A DNA stretch of 64,000 nucleotides from Sambucus nigra (Eukaryota; Streptophyta; Magnoliopsida; Dipsacales; Adoxaceae): contig OX422217.1 of NCBI GenBank assembly GCA_949130495.1, forward strand, positions 542,257,137-542,321,136, read 5' to 3'. Positions 1-10,945 of this stretch are shown piece by piece. The notes beneath the pieces were generated by a model. The model ran no database searches and was not told the origin of the DNA. It worked only from the letters and a program-made list of their open reading frames with translations. The first letter of the stretch is position 1; every line of letters begins with the position of its first letter. A program made the translations under genes and the position numbers.

Positions 1-598
1 TTTGGACGTTCTTAAAAATCTTGAAAAGCATGAAATTGTTTTGGACGTTATTGGTGTGAAAATCATGTTGACTTTGATTTGTTGATTTTGATTTCAGACG
101 ATGTCATCTATGTCTAACATTTTTACAACAAATGACTATTTTTTATGTTCATTCATTAGGAGTACACTTATGCATCTTACACATATGATATTATTGAGTT
201 TATTTTCCTATCGAAGTTGTTCACACCCATTCATTATGTTTCCATGATTTGGTCATCTTAGTATAAATGCAAGGTGTGTGATATTTTTTATTTTTTATAA
301 AAAAATTGCAAAAATTCAAAAATAGTATGTTTGGTTTGTTATCCGTGACACCATCATTTGATTTATTTGGTTTATTATTTCCAGACAAATAAAAATGGGA
401 AGATTTTGGATTGCACACCCTCATGAGAAAAGCTTGGAGATTTGAAAAGTATATTGTTGAAGTCAAGTTTGATTGAAGACTTGTTCAGTTTATCTTTCCA
501 CATTTGAGTTTATGGGAAGGTAGATTTGTATAGGTTATTTTTTAGTTTGATAATTCGGCTCTTTTTATTTTGTATCGGCATAGACATAGGGGGAGATT
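1..598 (+). mobile_element. 3' internal end of a gag-only LTR retrotransposon (partial)
   Basis: This AT-rich stretch aligns by eye with 12,560-13,338, the region upstream of the right LTR in the complete element at 9722-14456. Shared words include the 'tggacgttattgg' and 'acgatgtcat' segments in the same order. It ends in a purine-rich tract (586-598) directly before an LTR starting TGTAAGG. I therefore read it as the non-coding 3' internal part of a related element whose 5' part lies outside the window. I see no credible coding frame here. Confidence 0.75.
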
Positions 599-1768
599 TG
601 TAAGGACATAGTTCGTCACACTTAGTAGGTCGTATTCCGCTACAAGTTTGTCGAAGCATTGGAAAGCATACATCTACAATCCGAATTTCAAGTCAACTTC
701 AACAACCATGCACAACGAGGACGGATTTGGTAAATGTGTTTAAGTTCGATTTAGAATTTGCATAAAAGTGTTGGGATATTTTATATAAAAATTAAAATAT
801 TTTTCCTTTTATGAAAAATGATTTTTGAATTATTTTAAATGGATCTTTATCTTTTCAAAAACATTTTTATCATAAAAGCTTTTTGATAATTGTTCTCAGA
901 TGCGTAAGCGTGTTGTGTGCTAAGTACCCAAATATTATAAAACTCTATAAATTGAATCTAGATATTTGTGCCTAGTTGTTCAAACGATATCCTATCTCGT
1001 TCGAACGAGACTAGATGTCGTTCGAACGACTTGTTAGTTCGTTCCAACGAGAAGTATTTTTTGTTCACACGTCACCGTCTGAAAAGTTTTATAAATAGGG
1101 TGACAGACTTCGTTATTTTGTGTGGAGAAAACACTGGTTTCAATCAGAATACGCTTTTAGTGTTTTTGTTTATTCTCCATCACTTTTGAGGGTTCAAAAT
1201 TATTTTTTACAATTCACAAATCCCAGACTTTTTGTGTGAGTTGTTTATGGAACCAAAACATAGTTTTGCTGGGAGTTTTGTTGCTTATTCATAGGTGCCT
1301 TGGAAAGGTATTGGGTTGATCATATGTGACACTTGCGGGAGGTATTGGGATGATTCAATCTTTGGAGAGTGATCTCTACAATCGAGAGCTGCAAGCTATT
1401 GTGGGAGGAGACTATGCCAAGCTTCCGGACTGCGTGTCATATGGAGTGTTGCGGTGTTCCTGGGCTGACGACTATGAACCAACACCTGCGAGTTTTTCGT
1501 AAGTCAAAGTGTATTTTCATTGTAATCCGATTGTAACCAGTACTTTACAAATTATAGTGAAAATAAAAGGTTTTTACCCTGCGGGGATTTTTTCCTGAAA
1601 TTTGGTGTTGTCATCTTGTTCATCGAATGATTTAATTTGAGACTTGAATTGACACGTAGATGCTTGTTTAGGGGTTGTACTTTAAATTGAATTTGATATG
1701 TTTTAAATTAAATAAGTGTTTTTGGAATTTGCAAATTAATTTGATCGGTATCACACACCGCTCTTACA
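599..1768 (+). repeat. 3' LTR of the gag-only LTR family
   Basis: The LTR begins TGTAAGG after a polypurine tract and ends CTTACA, so its ends are a perfect 6-bp inverted repeat. It resembles the LTRs at 9722-10833 and 13339-14456. A cluster of TCGTTCGAACGA-like palindromes lies at about 985-1055, just upstream of a TATA box (TATAAATA, 1090-1097). The 3' flank is GATGT (1769-1773); the matching left duplication would lie outside the window. A short + frame at 968-1189 is only the palindrome array read as codons. Confidence 0.8.
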
Positions 1769-2815
1769 GATGTTTCCAACATAAAAGGAATGTTATTACA
1801 AAGTGTTAAAGAAGTGTTAATGAGTTAAAAATACCTAATCAGTTAGAGTGGGTAACATAAGGGTGTTTTGAGATATAACACTTATGAAAATAGAGAAAAG
1901 GACAAGTTTAGAAACAAATGCGTAAATGGAAATTTTACGTAAAGTGGATCATTTTTATAAAATAAAAAAATGTTGGAAAAGATGTTACATAAATTGGTCC
2001 TAAACGAACATGATTTTGGGATAAAATCAATGTTAGAGTAAAAAAAGGACAATAAATGATGACTTCTAAAGTGTAACATAAGTTAGGGTGAAACCATGGG
2101 TTTTGGCTTCGGCTGGAAAAAAGTAAAATGTGGAATAGTGTGAAAATTTGAAAAATGGTAAAATACATAAATAAGGACTGGGATGACACTGGGAATAATT
2201 TAAGAGAACCTGAAGCCTAGGGTGAGAGACCCAAAATCACTGGCCAGAGTATATGGTAGCATAGCCGATGGTGTGGAGCCTGTTAAAGTATACGGATATT
2301 TGAAGATTCCAAGAAAACGATAATGAAAATGGAACGTATCAAGAAATGAATTGTGTGGTGAATATGTGAAAAGAAAATCTAACTTGAATGAATTAATAAA
2401 TGTTCCGGTAAAGGACAAAGTGGACATATAAAGAGAAAATTAATTAATGTCCATAAGGTAAACGAATGGTAAAGTGAAGGAATTAAATGGGTAGTTAAGC
2501 AACCTAAAGAGATTTAACTTATAATTAACACAAGGGTATGTTAATGAATGGTTTTCAAAGGAAAAATAAGTATTTTCTGACACAGTGCTTGCGTGTGTTG
2601 AAAGGGTGAATTTCAATGAAAATACAAACGTGAATTAGTATAAAAAGAGGGGTAATTTCGAGGAAAGAAATGTTATTCCTTAAACATAATGTAATTATTT
2701 TAAGTATTTAACCGAGTGTGTTAAATCAAGCAATAAATGTCAAGTAAAAGGGAAATTCTTTTACGAGAATAAGGTGAATCAATCGGGTTAAGTAATGTTT
2801 TTGGTATAAAATGGT

Positions 2816-2837
2816 TATATATATATATATATATATA
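2816..2837. repeat. (TA)n microsatellite
   Basis: About 11 uninterrupted TA units inside the non-coding stretch. Confidence 0.95.
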
Positions 2838-4757
2838 AGTTAGTTGCATGTGCACGAAGATATACGTGTTAGAGTCTCCTTTATGTCGTTTGATTCCATA
2901 TTGCATTCTTGTATTTTTCCACTAGCATTCGGTTTATTCCCTCATATTTGTTATGACAAGTTGGATGCGGTTCCCTAGTTTGAAAGCGTTGCATAGGTAA
3001 GTATTCTTTTTATTTCACGTTAGTTGCTCTGTATGCTTGGATTTTGAGGATTCTTCCCATGGTCCCCTCATCTTTATTTGAAATGGAAATCACATGCTAA
3101 ACAAGTGAAATGTTGATTAAATAACATTAGATTAGCAACATTATGTAGGTTGTCTCATTGCACTTCACACCTAACGCTCGGGTTGAACATGGTTGATCAC
3201 AGGTAACCATAAATTCTTTGGAGCATTACAGACTCAGTATTTCTACTATGTACCTGTGTATCCAAAAGATCAAAGCCTATGTAGTCTGGTGGGTATTTAT
3301 GTATGCGCATGCACCTACGGGAAACAGGGATGCGGATTTGAATCAGACATGGAGGCATCTCTATAGATAATATGTCGAGATGTATAATAAGTGTTGGGAT
3401 TACGAGTGTAGGTAGGTATTGCGCCTATGCATCCAGGGAGTACTGGGTTCAAAGCCTACATACTTCCAATAGGGGAAATATTTACTGGTCTAGGCAATGG
3501 GATATCAGGTACAAACTATACAACGTTATGGTGTTTATGAAACGCAGTCCTTTATAAAACATTTGCAATATGAGATGGAGTATTATATTCGTATGTTAAA
3601 ATAGGTAATTAGAGATGGGTGTTTGATTAATATTCCAGGGAAACACAGATTCGTGGTTATCGCATTTGAGATTGGAATGTTTGCTCGGATAAGTTGTTAA
3701 GAGTATTCAGATTTTAGACTTTGGTTTTAGCAAATAATTCAAAGTAATTCGATTCATATAAACTTTCATGAAAAAGGTTTTGGAGGTATATTTTCATGTT
3801 ATACTCAATTGTACCAATTCTGATTGGCATTATTTAGCATATGAGTATGTTATTCAGATAAAAAAGAGACTTTCTTGAGAAAAACCCGGCTTTAAAATAT
3901 AAATGCTATAAAATGAATACACGATCCCTTGATGGGGGCCAAACTATATTACTACTCAGAGATGTACATTTCTATATCCCAATATTTATGTAATACATAG
4001 ATGAGAGTTTTAAAACATTTACCCTTGAAGATTAAACATGGCTTGATGTGAAATTAGCTTCAAGACGAACTGGTCGCACTTTCGGGCAGAGGTTTGACTA
4101 AGGAACTTCGAATTTTTGAACTTCAACAAGGGACAGACACTTTTTTGGGCTTTGAAATATTCTTTCGAAATATATATTTCAGAAGATGGTGCATTTGAAA
4201 GAGTCTCAAGATCACGTTTAGGGGAGAAGAGATTTTTGAAAAATGAATTAGTGTTGGGTTTTGGGGCCTGATTCGTATCGAATATTGCATATTTTTGCCC
4301 TTTATCTTTATGCATTCTAGAACTTTTACGATCCTAAATGACTATATGTATGGTCATTAACCATACAACCTTGGATTTGGATATATATATGCTTTGCAGG
4401 GGTTAATTGTGCTTTTGTAGGTATTGGAATGCTAAAAGTGAGGAATCATTGCATTTCGGAGAAGTTCCGTCGCTAGATGCTACTTTAAGGGTATTTTAGT
4501 CAATTCATATTTCTTCTCTAGCTCATGAAAATTCCATTGATGTGTAGTTCATTGATGTAGCATCGCGTGGCCACAAATGGTGCATCGTTTGGAGTTCGGA
4601 CGAAGAAGATATGGTCATTTCTGTTTGCAACCCTCCCCCCTCTTCATGGACCAATAGCTGCTTGAAACAGAGTGCCAATCGATCGGCATTGGTACCCTGG
4701 TTGACCAAGATTCAAATTTAAGCCCACGAATGGATACAGAAGGTTGGGACCTGCCCA

Positions 4758-4873
4758 ATCGATCGATCGATGGTCCTGGTCGATCGATCGATCCTGACAG
4801 ATATTTGGCAATTCGGCTCCTTTTCTTTTCTTTTCCCTTTTCTTTTCTATTTTAATTCCACTTACTATAAAAA
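4758..4873 (+). promoter_or_regulatory. GATC-palindrome pair plus TATA box
   Basis: Two CGATCGATCGAT repeats are followed by a pyrimidine-rich stretch and TATAAAAA at 4866-4873. This looks like the U3 region of an LTR promoter reading right. Its use is inferred from layout only. Confidence 0.35.
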
Positions 4874-4982
4874 CCAATTTTGTTGTAATAGATAGATATA
4901 CTTATTTTTAGAAGATAGTTTAGGTTACGGTTTGGAGGTGGAGAGCTCATTCTTCTTCCTCTCTTGGTTTGACACCCAAAAG

Positions 4983-6467
4983 GCTAGCCCAGATCGGCCA
5001 GCCTCAGAGGAGATCCAGGGACCAGCGAGGTCCACACAAATCTCAAGATTGATTGATGACTATGAGGTAAGGCTCTAAGAATAAAGGGATTTAGCTCGCA
5101 AGAAAGAGGCTGAGAATGCTGGCATCAAAAGGAAATTATAAAGGATGGATAAATAACTCCATCGCAGCACTAGACGACGTCCATATCGCACTCCTAGCCC
5201 TCAGGTGAGCAAGTCTCGCAGTTGAGGAAGGAGCACTAGACGTGGATCCCAAAAAAGCAAGAAACACGAGTCGGATGATGATTTTCTCAAGTAACAGTGA
5301 CCATCTCGCCGTTATAGGATCCCATCTCAAGGTGATGAGGATATACGAAATTTGGTCTGAAGAGAGATGGACCAGCACCCAGCACATCGGGGTGCCAGAT
5401 CAACTAGAGAACTTGCTCGTCGAGCTCTCAAGACCAAGATGAAATCCCCTTTCTCAAGGAAGATAGAAGAAGATAAAGCCCCCAAGAAGTTTTCTATTCT
5501 GAGATTTCATATCTATGACGGAAAGACTGACCCTATCGACCACGTTAGGCAGTACAGGCATGCCATGACTCTCTAGAACCATCGGGATGCAGTAATGTGT
5601 CGGATTTTCCCCTCGATCCTGCATTATGTGGCCCAAAAGTGGTTCGAGAGGCTCCCTCACAGGTCCATCAGGATCTTCGAGTCCCTAGCTGAGCTATTTA
5701 TGGCTCGCTTCATTACCAGCAGCTCCCATCCAAAGAGGATGGATGCTTTGCTAACAATGAAGAAGACGCCACATGAGAGCCTCCTGGAGTACGGAAAAAT
5801 GTACTAGGAGTTGTTCAATGAGTTCGAGGACTACTCGGAACAGGTAGCAGTGGCCTCTTTCAAGATCGTCCTACCCAGCTCTTGCCTTCTACACCAATCC
5901 CTGATGAAGAAGGAGGCCACAACCATCAATGACCTGATGGCTCACATCGAGAAGTACGCCAAGGTGGAAGATGTGACCCGCCTCAGTACAAGGGAGAATG
6001 GACGGGCTAAGCTTGCTTCCAATGGAAATGATAAGGCCAAAAACCAGAATAAAGGAGGCAAGAATGGGGGCAAGGGTAGCTCTAATAATGGAGGCAAGAA
6101 TGACGTTTCGAAAGCATTTCAGGCAGTAAACACTGTCTTCAAAGAAGCAATCTATAAGATCCTAGCAAAGATCAAAGATGAGCCATTTGTTATGTGGCCC
6201 AAAAAGATGGGGGGAGATCCCTTAAAGATAAACAGCGCGATGAGATGCTCTTTTCATAAAGAGGGAGGACATAAGACTGAGCACTATAAGGCTCTTAAGT
6301 CTCACCTTGAAGAATTGGCCGAGACCGAGCATCTGAACGAATTTGAGGAGAAGAGGGTAGAGAAGGTTGCTGTCAATGGAAACACGAGGCCCGATAACAT
6401 ACTCCAGGATAATGCTGGCCATGAATTTGCAGTAATTCATGGGGCATCTGATATGAAGCAGATTTAA
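4983..6467 (+). pseudogene. gag: E1 gag, structural capsid/nucleocapsid protein (decayed)
   Basis: Gag would form the cytoplasmic virus-like particle. One reading frame runs from about 4983 to the stop at 6465-6467 with several in-frame stops, including TAG at 5574 and 5805. An Arg/Ser-rich N-terminal region lies at about 5150-5260. The capsid-like retrotransposon gag domain spans about 5455-5950 and contains 'YDGKTDPIDHVRQY', a WF motif and 'ESLLEYGKMY'. A Lys/Gly/Asn-rich linker follows. The Tat-type nucleocapsid finger (pattern C-x2-H-x4-H-x4-C) is at about 6246-6290, but its last Cys has become Tyr. The start codon is not identifiable because the 5' end is truncated. Confidence 0.8.
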
Positions 6468-6579
6468 AGGAATTCAGCTCGGATGGAAGTGAAAAAGCTT
6501 ACAGCAGTAATCCAAGATTTTTAGATCGACCTAGCGAAGACACAGTCAGAAAAGCATCGGCGAGCAGATGACATCAACT

Positions 6580-7009
6580 ACAGCAAACACATCGTGTTTA
6601 CAGATGAAGATCTAGTAGGGGTGAGAACCCCGCATCATAACGCTTTAATCATTACGCTCAGGATAGCCAACTATGATGTCTACAAGTTTCTCGTCAACCA
6701 GGGAAGCCATCCGAGGTAATGTATCTCGACCTATTCAAGAAATTAAAGTTAAGTGTTGTCGACTTGAAGGAAGTCACTGTCCCTCTAGTTGGATTCACTG
6801 GAAAAGTAACTATTCCATTGGGAAATATCATGTTGCCTGTAAGGGCAGGGAGTGTCTCCAAGATGATCAAGTTTCTAGTAGTAGACATTGACTCTCCATA
6901 CCAAGAAATCCTCGACAAAGGGTGGCTACATGCAATGAAGGCAGTCCCCTCGACCTACCATCAGAAGGTCAAGTACATGACTGAGCGAGGAGTTATGGAG
7001 ATTCACTAA
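6580..7009 (+). pseudogene. E1 aspartic protease (frameshifted, catalytic Asp lost)
   Basis: Retroelement protease would cut the Gag-Pol polyprotein. The N-terminal half reads 'IVFTDEDLVGVRTPHHNALI' and then the active-site region, which is V-N-Q-G-S where E2 has V-D-N-G-S-S. The catalytic Asp is therefore replaced by Asn. A frameshift near 6710 moves the rest into the frame starting at 6719, which continues through 'VPLVGFTGKVTIPLG' to a stop at 7007. The order of blocks matches the protease of E2 at about 54,540-54,960. Confidence 0.75.
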
Positions 7010-7150
7010 GATCAAGCGATGGCGAGAAGGTGCTTCATAGCATCCATCCGTTAGAAACCAGAGAAGAAGGCCGAGAAGGCCAGAGAAAGGGTCGAGGAGC
7101 AAGAAGATATGATACCTTCAAAATAATAGTTAAAGTATGGAAGACCCGGA

Positions 7151-8467
7151 GTGGAGGAGACCAGGCTCCTCCCCTCTGAGTGGGTCGTTGAGAACCTAGA
7201 AGAAGTCACAGCCGATGGTAACAAAAAATACAGGAGTTTATTGATTGGAACATCTCTCACAGATAAAGAAAAGAAAGAATTGACGATTCTACTAAGGAGT
7301 AACCTAGATGTTTTTGCGTGGAAACCGTACGAGCTACTTGGAATTAATCCTAGTGTGGTTTGTCATCGGTTGCATGTCGAGCCCACTTTCATACCTATCA
7401 TGCAGAAGGCACGTCGAACTACGCCAGAGAAGGCCAAGGCTATAGAGAAGGAAGTAGAGAATCTGTTGGATGCAGGATCCATACGGGAAGTTCAATTACC
7501 TAAATGGATGTTCAACCCAGTAGTGGTTTCGAAGAATAATGGGAAATGGAGAGTTTGTGTCGATTTCACTTACCTAAACAAGGCATGCCCTAAGAACAAT
7601 TTCTCTCTCCCAAAGATCAACCAATTGGTAGATGCTACAGCAGCTCATGAGAGAATGAGTTTTCTAGATGCATATTTCGGGTATCACCAGATTCCTCTAT
7701 ATGCACCAGACCAAGACAAGATCGTGTTCATTACCACCGTCAGTTTATACTGTTATAAAGTTACGCCCTTTGGGCTCAAGAATACAGGAGAAACTTACCA
7801 TAGTCTAGTCACCAAGATGTTCAAGGACCAAATGGGAGATACCATGGAGGTCTACATTGACGATATGCTCGTCAAGAGTAAGCGCAAGGAGGACCATCTC
7901 TCAGACTTATCAAATACCTTCGAGATCCTCAGGAAAAATCGAATGAAACTCAACGCGAGCAAGTGTTCTTTCGGTGTCCAGTCAGGAAAATTCCTCGGGT
8001 ATTCAGTTAGCGAGAGAGGCATTGAGGCCAACCCAGACCAGATCGATGCAATCAAAAGATTACATCCCCCTCACATGATACGAGATGTAAAGAAGCTCAC
8101 GATCATTCTCGTCGCTTTAAATTGTTTCATCTCGAAGTCCTCTGAAAAGTGCAAGTCGTTCTTCCAACTCTTAAAAGGAAAAAAGACAGTAGAGTGGACT
8201 CAAGATTGCTCGAAAGCATTGGAAGAGCTTAAGGCTTATCTCAGCGCACCACACTTACTCGTCATACCTCAAGAAAGTGATTCCCTATACTTATACCTCG
8301 CCATCTCCATCCACGCCGTCAGTTCTGCGTTAGTGTGCAAAAAAGCAGGAATCCAGCACCCAGTCTACTACGCAAGCAAGACCTTATTGGACGTCGAGCA
8401 GAGGTACCTACCACTAGAAAAAATCACCTTTGCACTTGCGATATATTCGAGGAAGCTAAAGCACTAA
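7151..8467 (+). pseudogene. pol: E1 reverse transcriptase with start of RNase H
   Basis: An open frame of 438 codons carries the Ty3/gypsy reverse transcriptase. Visible landmarks are 'KNNGKWRVCVDFTYLNKACPK', motif A 'SFLDAYFGYHQI', the primer-grip region 'VTPFGLKNTGETYHSL', catalytic motif C 'VYIDDMLVKSK' (YIDD at about 7854-7865) and 'KFLGYSVSERGIEANPDQI'. The connection and first RNase H follow, with 'YYASKTLLDVEQRYLPLEK'. The frame stops at 8465 in the middle of RNase H ('KLKH' then TAA). The enzyme would copy element RNA into DNA in the cytoplasmic particle. This is the best-preserved part of E1, but it has no intact protease or integrase. Confidence 0.9.
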
Positions 8468-9320
8468 TTCGAAGACCACGTTATCATCATCCTTACATCA
8501 CACCCCCGTAAAGCAATCCTGCGGAAAGCAGATCTATCTGGCAGACTATCCAAGAGGTCAGTTGAGCTCAGACGGTTTGACATCCTTTTTCAACCCAGGA
8601 ATGCGATCAAGGGGCAAGTCCTCACTGATTTCATCGCGGAGTTCACGGGCGAACAACCTCAGTCCATGAAGAAAAGGGAAGATCACTCATCATAAGGGGT
8701 TTGGCAACTGTTTGTTGATGGAGCCTCCAACTCAAAAGGGGCAGGAGTAGGCATTATACTTTTTACTCCAGAAGATACAATCCTCTATAGGGGTGTGCAC
8801 GGGTCGGTTCGGTTCAGTTTTGGACCGCAATTCAGACTGAACCGATCGGTTCAGTTTTGGAAAAAATCAGACCGAAACCGAACCGACGATGAAAAAATCG
8901 GCAACCGAACCGATATTGTCGGTTTTTTAAATCCTTAAACCGTAAACCGAACCGGGCTAAAAAAAACTGCCGGTTTTGGTTCGGTTCGGTTCGGTTTTCG
9001 GTTCAGTCGGTTTTTTTGCACACCCCTAATCCTCGAGTAGGGAATTAGACTTGGTTTTGAAGCCTCCAACAATGAGGCAGAATATGAGGCTCTGATAGCC
9101 GGCCAGTAGAAGGCACGGGCGTTGGGGGCAAAGCAGCTGCAGGGGTTCAGCGACTCGCAATTAGTCTCTGATCAGATAAGTGGGGACTTTAACACAAGAG
9201 ACGAAAGAATGCCAGCCTACCTCGCCCTGGCAAAAAAGTTAATGTCCAGCTTTGAGGAAGTCAGTGTCCAACATTTTCCCAGGGAACAGAAAGCCATGTC
9301 GACACCCTGGCTGCCCTGAG
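8468..9320 (+). pseudogene. E1 archaeal-type RNase H, split by a MITE
   Basis: After the end of the first RNase H comes 'WQLFVDGASNSKGAGVGIIL', then, beyond the MITE, 'LGFEASNNEAEYEALIAG' and 'GFSDSQLVSDQI'. These are the blocks of the second, archaeal-type RNase H known from Tat elements; the Asp of 'VDGA', the Glu of 'EAEYE' and the Asp of 'SDSQ' are the expected metal-binding residues. In-frame stops occur near 8694, 9037 and 9107. The MITE at 8788-9028 sits between the first two blocks, and the frame continues across it when one copy of the 8-bp target is counted. Confidence 0.8.
8788..9028. mobile_element. hAT-type MITE with CGGTT-repeat interior
   Basis: This 241-bp element has terminal inverted repeats TAGGGGTGTGCA / TGCACACCCCTA. 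It is flanked by 8-bp target copies ATCCTCTA (8780-8787) and ATCCTCGA (9029-9036), which differ at one base. The 8-bp target and TAGGGG ends fit hAT-derived MITEs. The interior is rich in CGGTT/AACCG repeats in both orientations, so it can fold on itself. It has no coding capacity. It inserted into the RNase H of E1. Confidence 0.85.
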
Positions 9321-9439
9321 TTCAGCAATCGATTCTGACTTAAAGAGAACAATCCCCATCGCCTTCCTCGCCATTCCGAGCATCAACCAGAGCGACGAGC
9401 TACCGAACGTAGGATATATGCTCTAGATTGAGTCAGCAC

Positions 9440-9721
9440 CCAGCTGGATGGACCCCCTGAGGGATTATTTAAAGGATGGTACACTTCCAAATGACAAGAA
9501 GGTCTCTCATCAGATAAGAGCCAAAAATGACCGCTTTCACTTATCTCCTGAGGGAAGACTATACAAAAGATCATTCACCGGCTCTTACCTTCAATGTGTT
9601 CACCCGAAGGACCTCAAACAAGTTCTCCACGATGAAGGAATATGTGGAATCCATGTTAGAGGAAGGTCATTAGCTTTTCGAGCAACGAAGGAAGGCAACT
9701 GGTGGCCATACATGCAGAGAG
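9440..9721 (+). pseudogene. E1 integrase, N-terminal part
   Basis: The frame at 9448-9726 holds the linker 'SWMDPLRDYLKDGTLP' type block and the zinc-binding HHCC region ('HDEGICGIHVRGRSLA' and 'GNWWPYMQR'). The two Cys of this finger lie beyond the inserted element, at 14,462 onwards. The coding sequence is interrupted at 9721 by the gag-only LTR element and resumes in the same frame at 14462. Confidence 0.85.
9717..9721. repeat. Target-site duplication GAGAG (left)
   Basis: GAGAG at 9717-9721 matches GAGAG at 14457-14461, bracketing the LTR element at 9722-14456. Confidence 0.95.
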
Positions 9722-10833
9722 TGTAAGGACATATTTTCATAGGTCCGTTATCAATGTATTATGTCATATACCGCTACACGGTCGAAGAGCATTCAAGAGA
9801 CATCTACATCAAAGACGGATCCGAATTACTCAAGTTCTTCATCATTTAAGACTCCGCGAAGTTTACTGTAGTAAGTTTATGTTTTAAATACCTTAACTTT
9901 TCAGTTAGAGCTTTTGGGATATTTTTACCAAATATTTTTCTAAAGATTTTATTTTCGGACACCTTTTCGTACAAAAATCATAACTAATTCATAAAAATCA
10001 GAATGATACGAAACTGGTGGCCACGCGTTCGTATCGAAAGTTTCTACAGGTTACACTGAATCTCGTTTGATAGGTCGTTCGAATGACCTGCAATTGTCGT
10101 TCAAACAACATAGCATGTCGTTAGATCTCGTTCGAACGTAGTTTGTCCTTCGTTCGAGCGAATTGCTGATCTCGTTCGAACGAGTTCTGTTTTCGAGGCG
10201 GCACTATTTTCTATAAAATCTCATTATTTGGTAACATTTTCATTAAGAAGTCATAGCATTTTGATGAACAGAAAAACTGCGAAAGAAGAATCATTTTTGG
10301 CTTCTTCCTAAAGGGTTTTAATCCCTTTTTGGTTTTCAATTCACAAAACTCCCATATGCTTAAGTGAATTGTTTGGTGTTTAAGAACAAATTTTCTTTTG
10401 TTCAACCTCTGTGGAGAAAGCATCTACATCTTTGATCGGTGGATACCGAGCGTAGTCATTCTATGTCTGGACGAGCCGAAGACGACGAACCGATGCCTGG
10501 AGGGTATTTCACTATCTCTCATATCTTTGAAGATTTGCTGAAGGCACCGTGCATTACACACTTATGGGAGATTATCAGGTTGTATGTAAGTCAGAGGTCT
10601 TGTGAATTCTTTAAAGTGTTATAAAAGGTTTTTACCCGAAAGGGGTTTTTCCAATATCGGTCGTCTTTATTTTTCATGCATGGTTTGAACGATTTATCAT
10701 ATTTAGATGCATGTTTAGGGGCTGAATTAGTTTGATTCAAAAATAGACTCTAATTAAAGTTAATCAACTATCACACAGTCACGTTTTCACAAATTAGTAT
10801 CAAAGCTTTTTTTTAAGCGATCACCACTTCTCA
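9722..10833 (+). repeat. Left LTR of the gag-only element
   Basis: The LTR starts TGTAAGG and ends TTCTCA. TCGTTCGAACGA-like palindromes are clustered at about 10,075-10,185, just upstream of TATAAAA (10,212-10,218). A poly(A)/terminator-like hairpin (TTTACCCGAAAGGGGTTTTT) lies near 10,631-10,650. Compared with the right LTR it lacks about 28 bp near 10,755. Confidence 0.93.
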
Positions 10834-10836
10834 AAT

Positions 10837-10850
10837 TGGTATCAGGGCAG
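10837..10850 (+). promoter_or_regulatory. Primer-binding site, initiator-Met type
   Basis: TGGTATCAGGGC begins three bases after the LTR end. It differs by one base from TGGTATCAGAGC, the usual plant site complementary to the tRNA-iMet 3' end. Confidence 0.85.
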
Positions 10851-10945
10851 GTTGCGCTAATTTATCGCGTATTCCTATTTTCCACAAAATCGTGTGATAT
10901 TAATTTTTTTTTAAATCAGTTTTTGTGAAAATCGTAATTTTTTCA

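Larger units (their letters stand above)
1769..4950. other. AT-rich non-coding DNA, probable decayed LTR
   Basis: No open frame here is longer than about 100 codons or resembles a known protein. A TA microsatellite lies at 2816-2837. Two CGATCGATCGAT motifs (4758-4771, 4780-4793) lie about 75-110 bp upstream of a TATA-like box (4866-4873). The same motif marks the 3-kb chromovirus LTRs elsewhere in the window, so this may be the promoter side of an old + strand gypsy LTR. I could not find its ends or a target duplication. Confidence 0.4.

Noticed and set aside
968..1189. + frame with repeated 'RSNE/RSND' residues
   Set aside because: It is the TTCGAACGA palindrome array of the LTR read as codons; it sits across the TATA box and has no homologue pattern.
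3372..3557. Short + frame resembling a small gene
   Set aside because: Within the presumed decayed LTR; no domain, no promoter or homologue pattern.
4019..4315. 98-codon - frame with Lys-rich sequence
   Set aside because: No recognisable domain, AT-rich context, and no support from a second copy.
10837..10850. tRNA-like match (TGGTATCAGAGC type)
   Set aside because: It is a primer-binding site of 12-18 bases, not a tRNA gene; no cloverleaf is visible around it. The same applies at 33,404 and 23,737.
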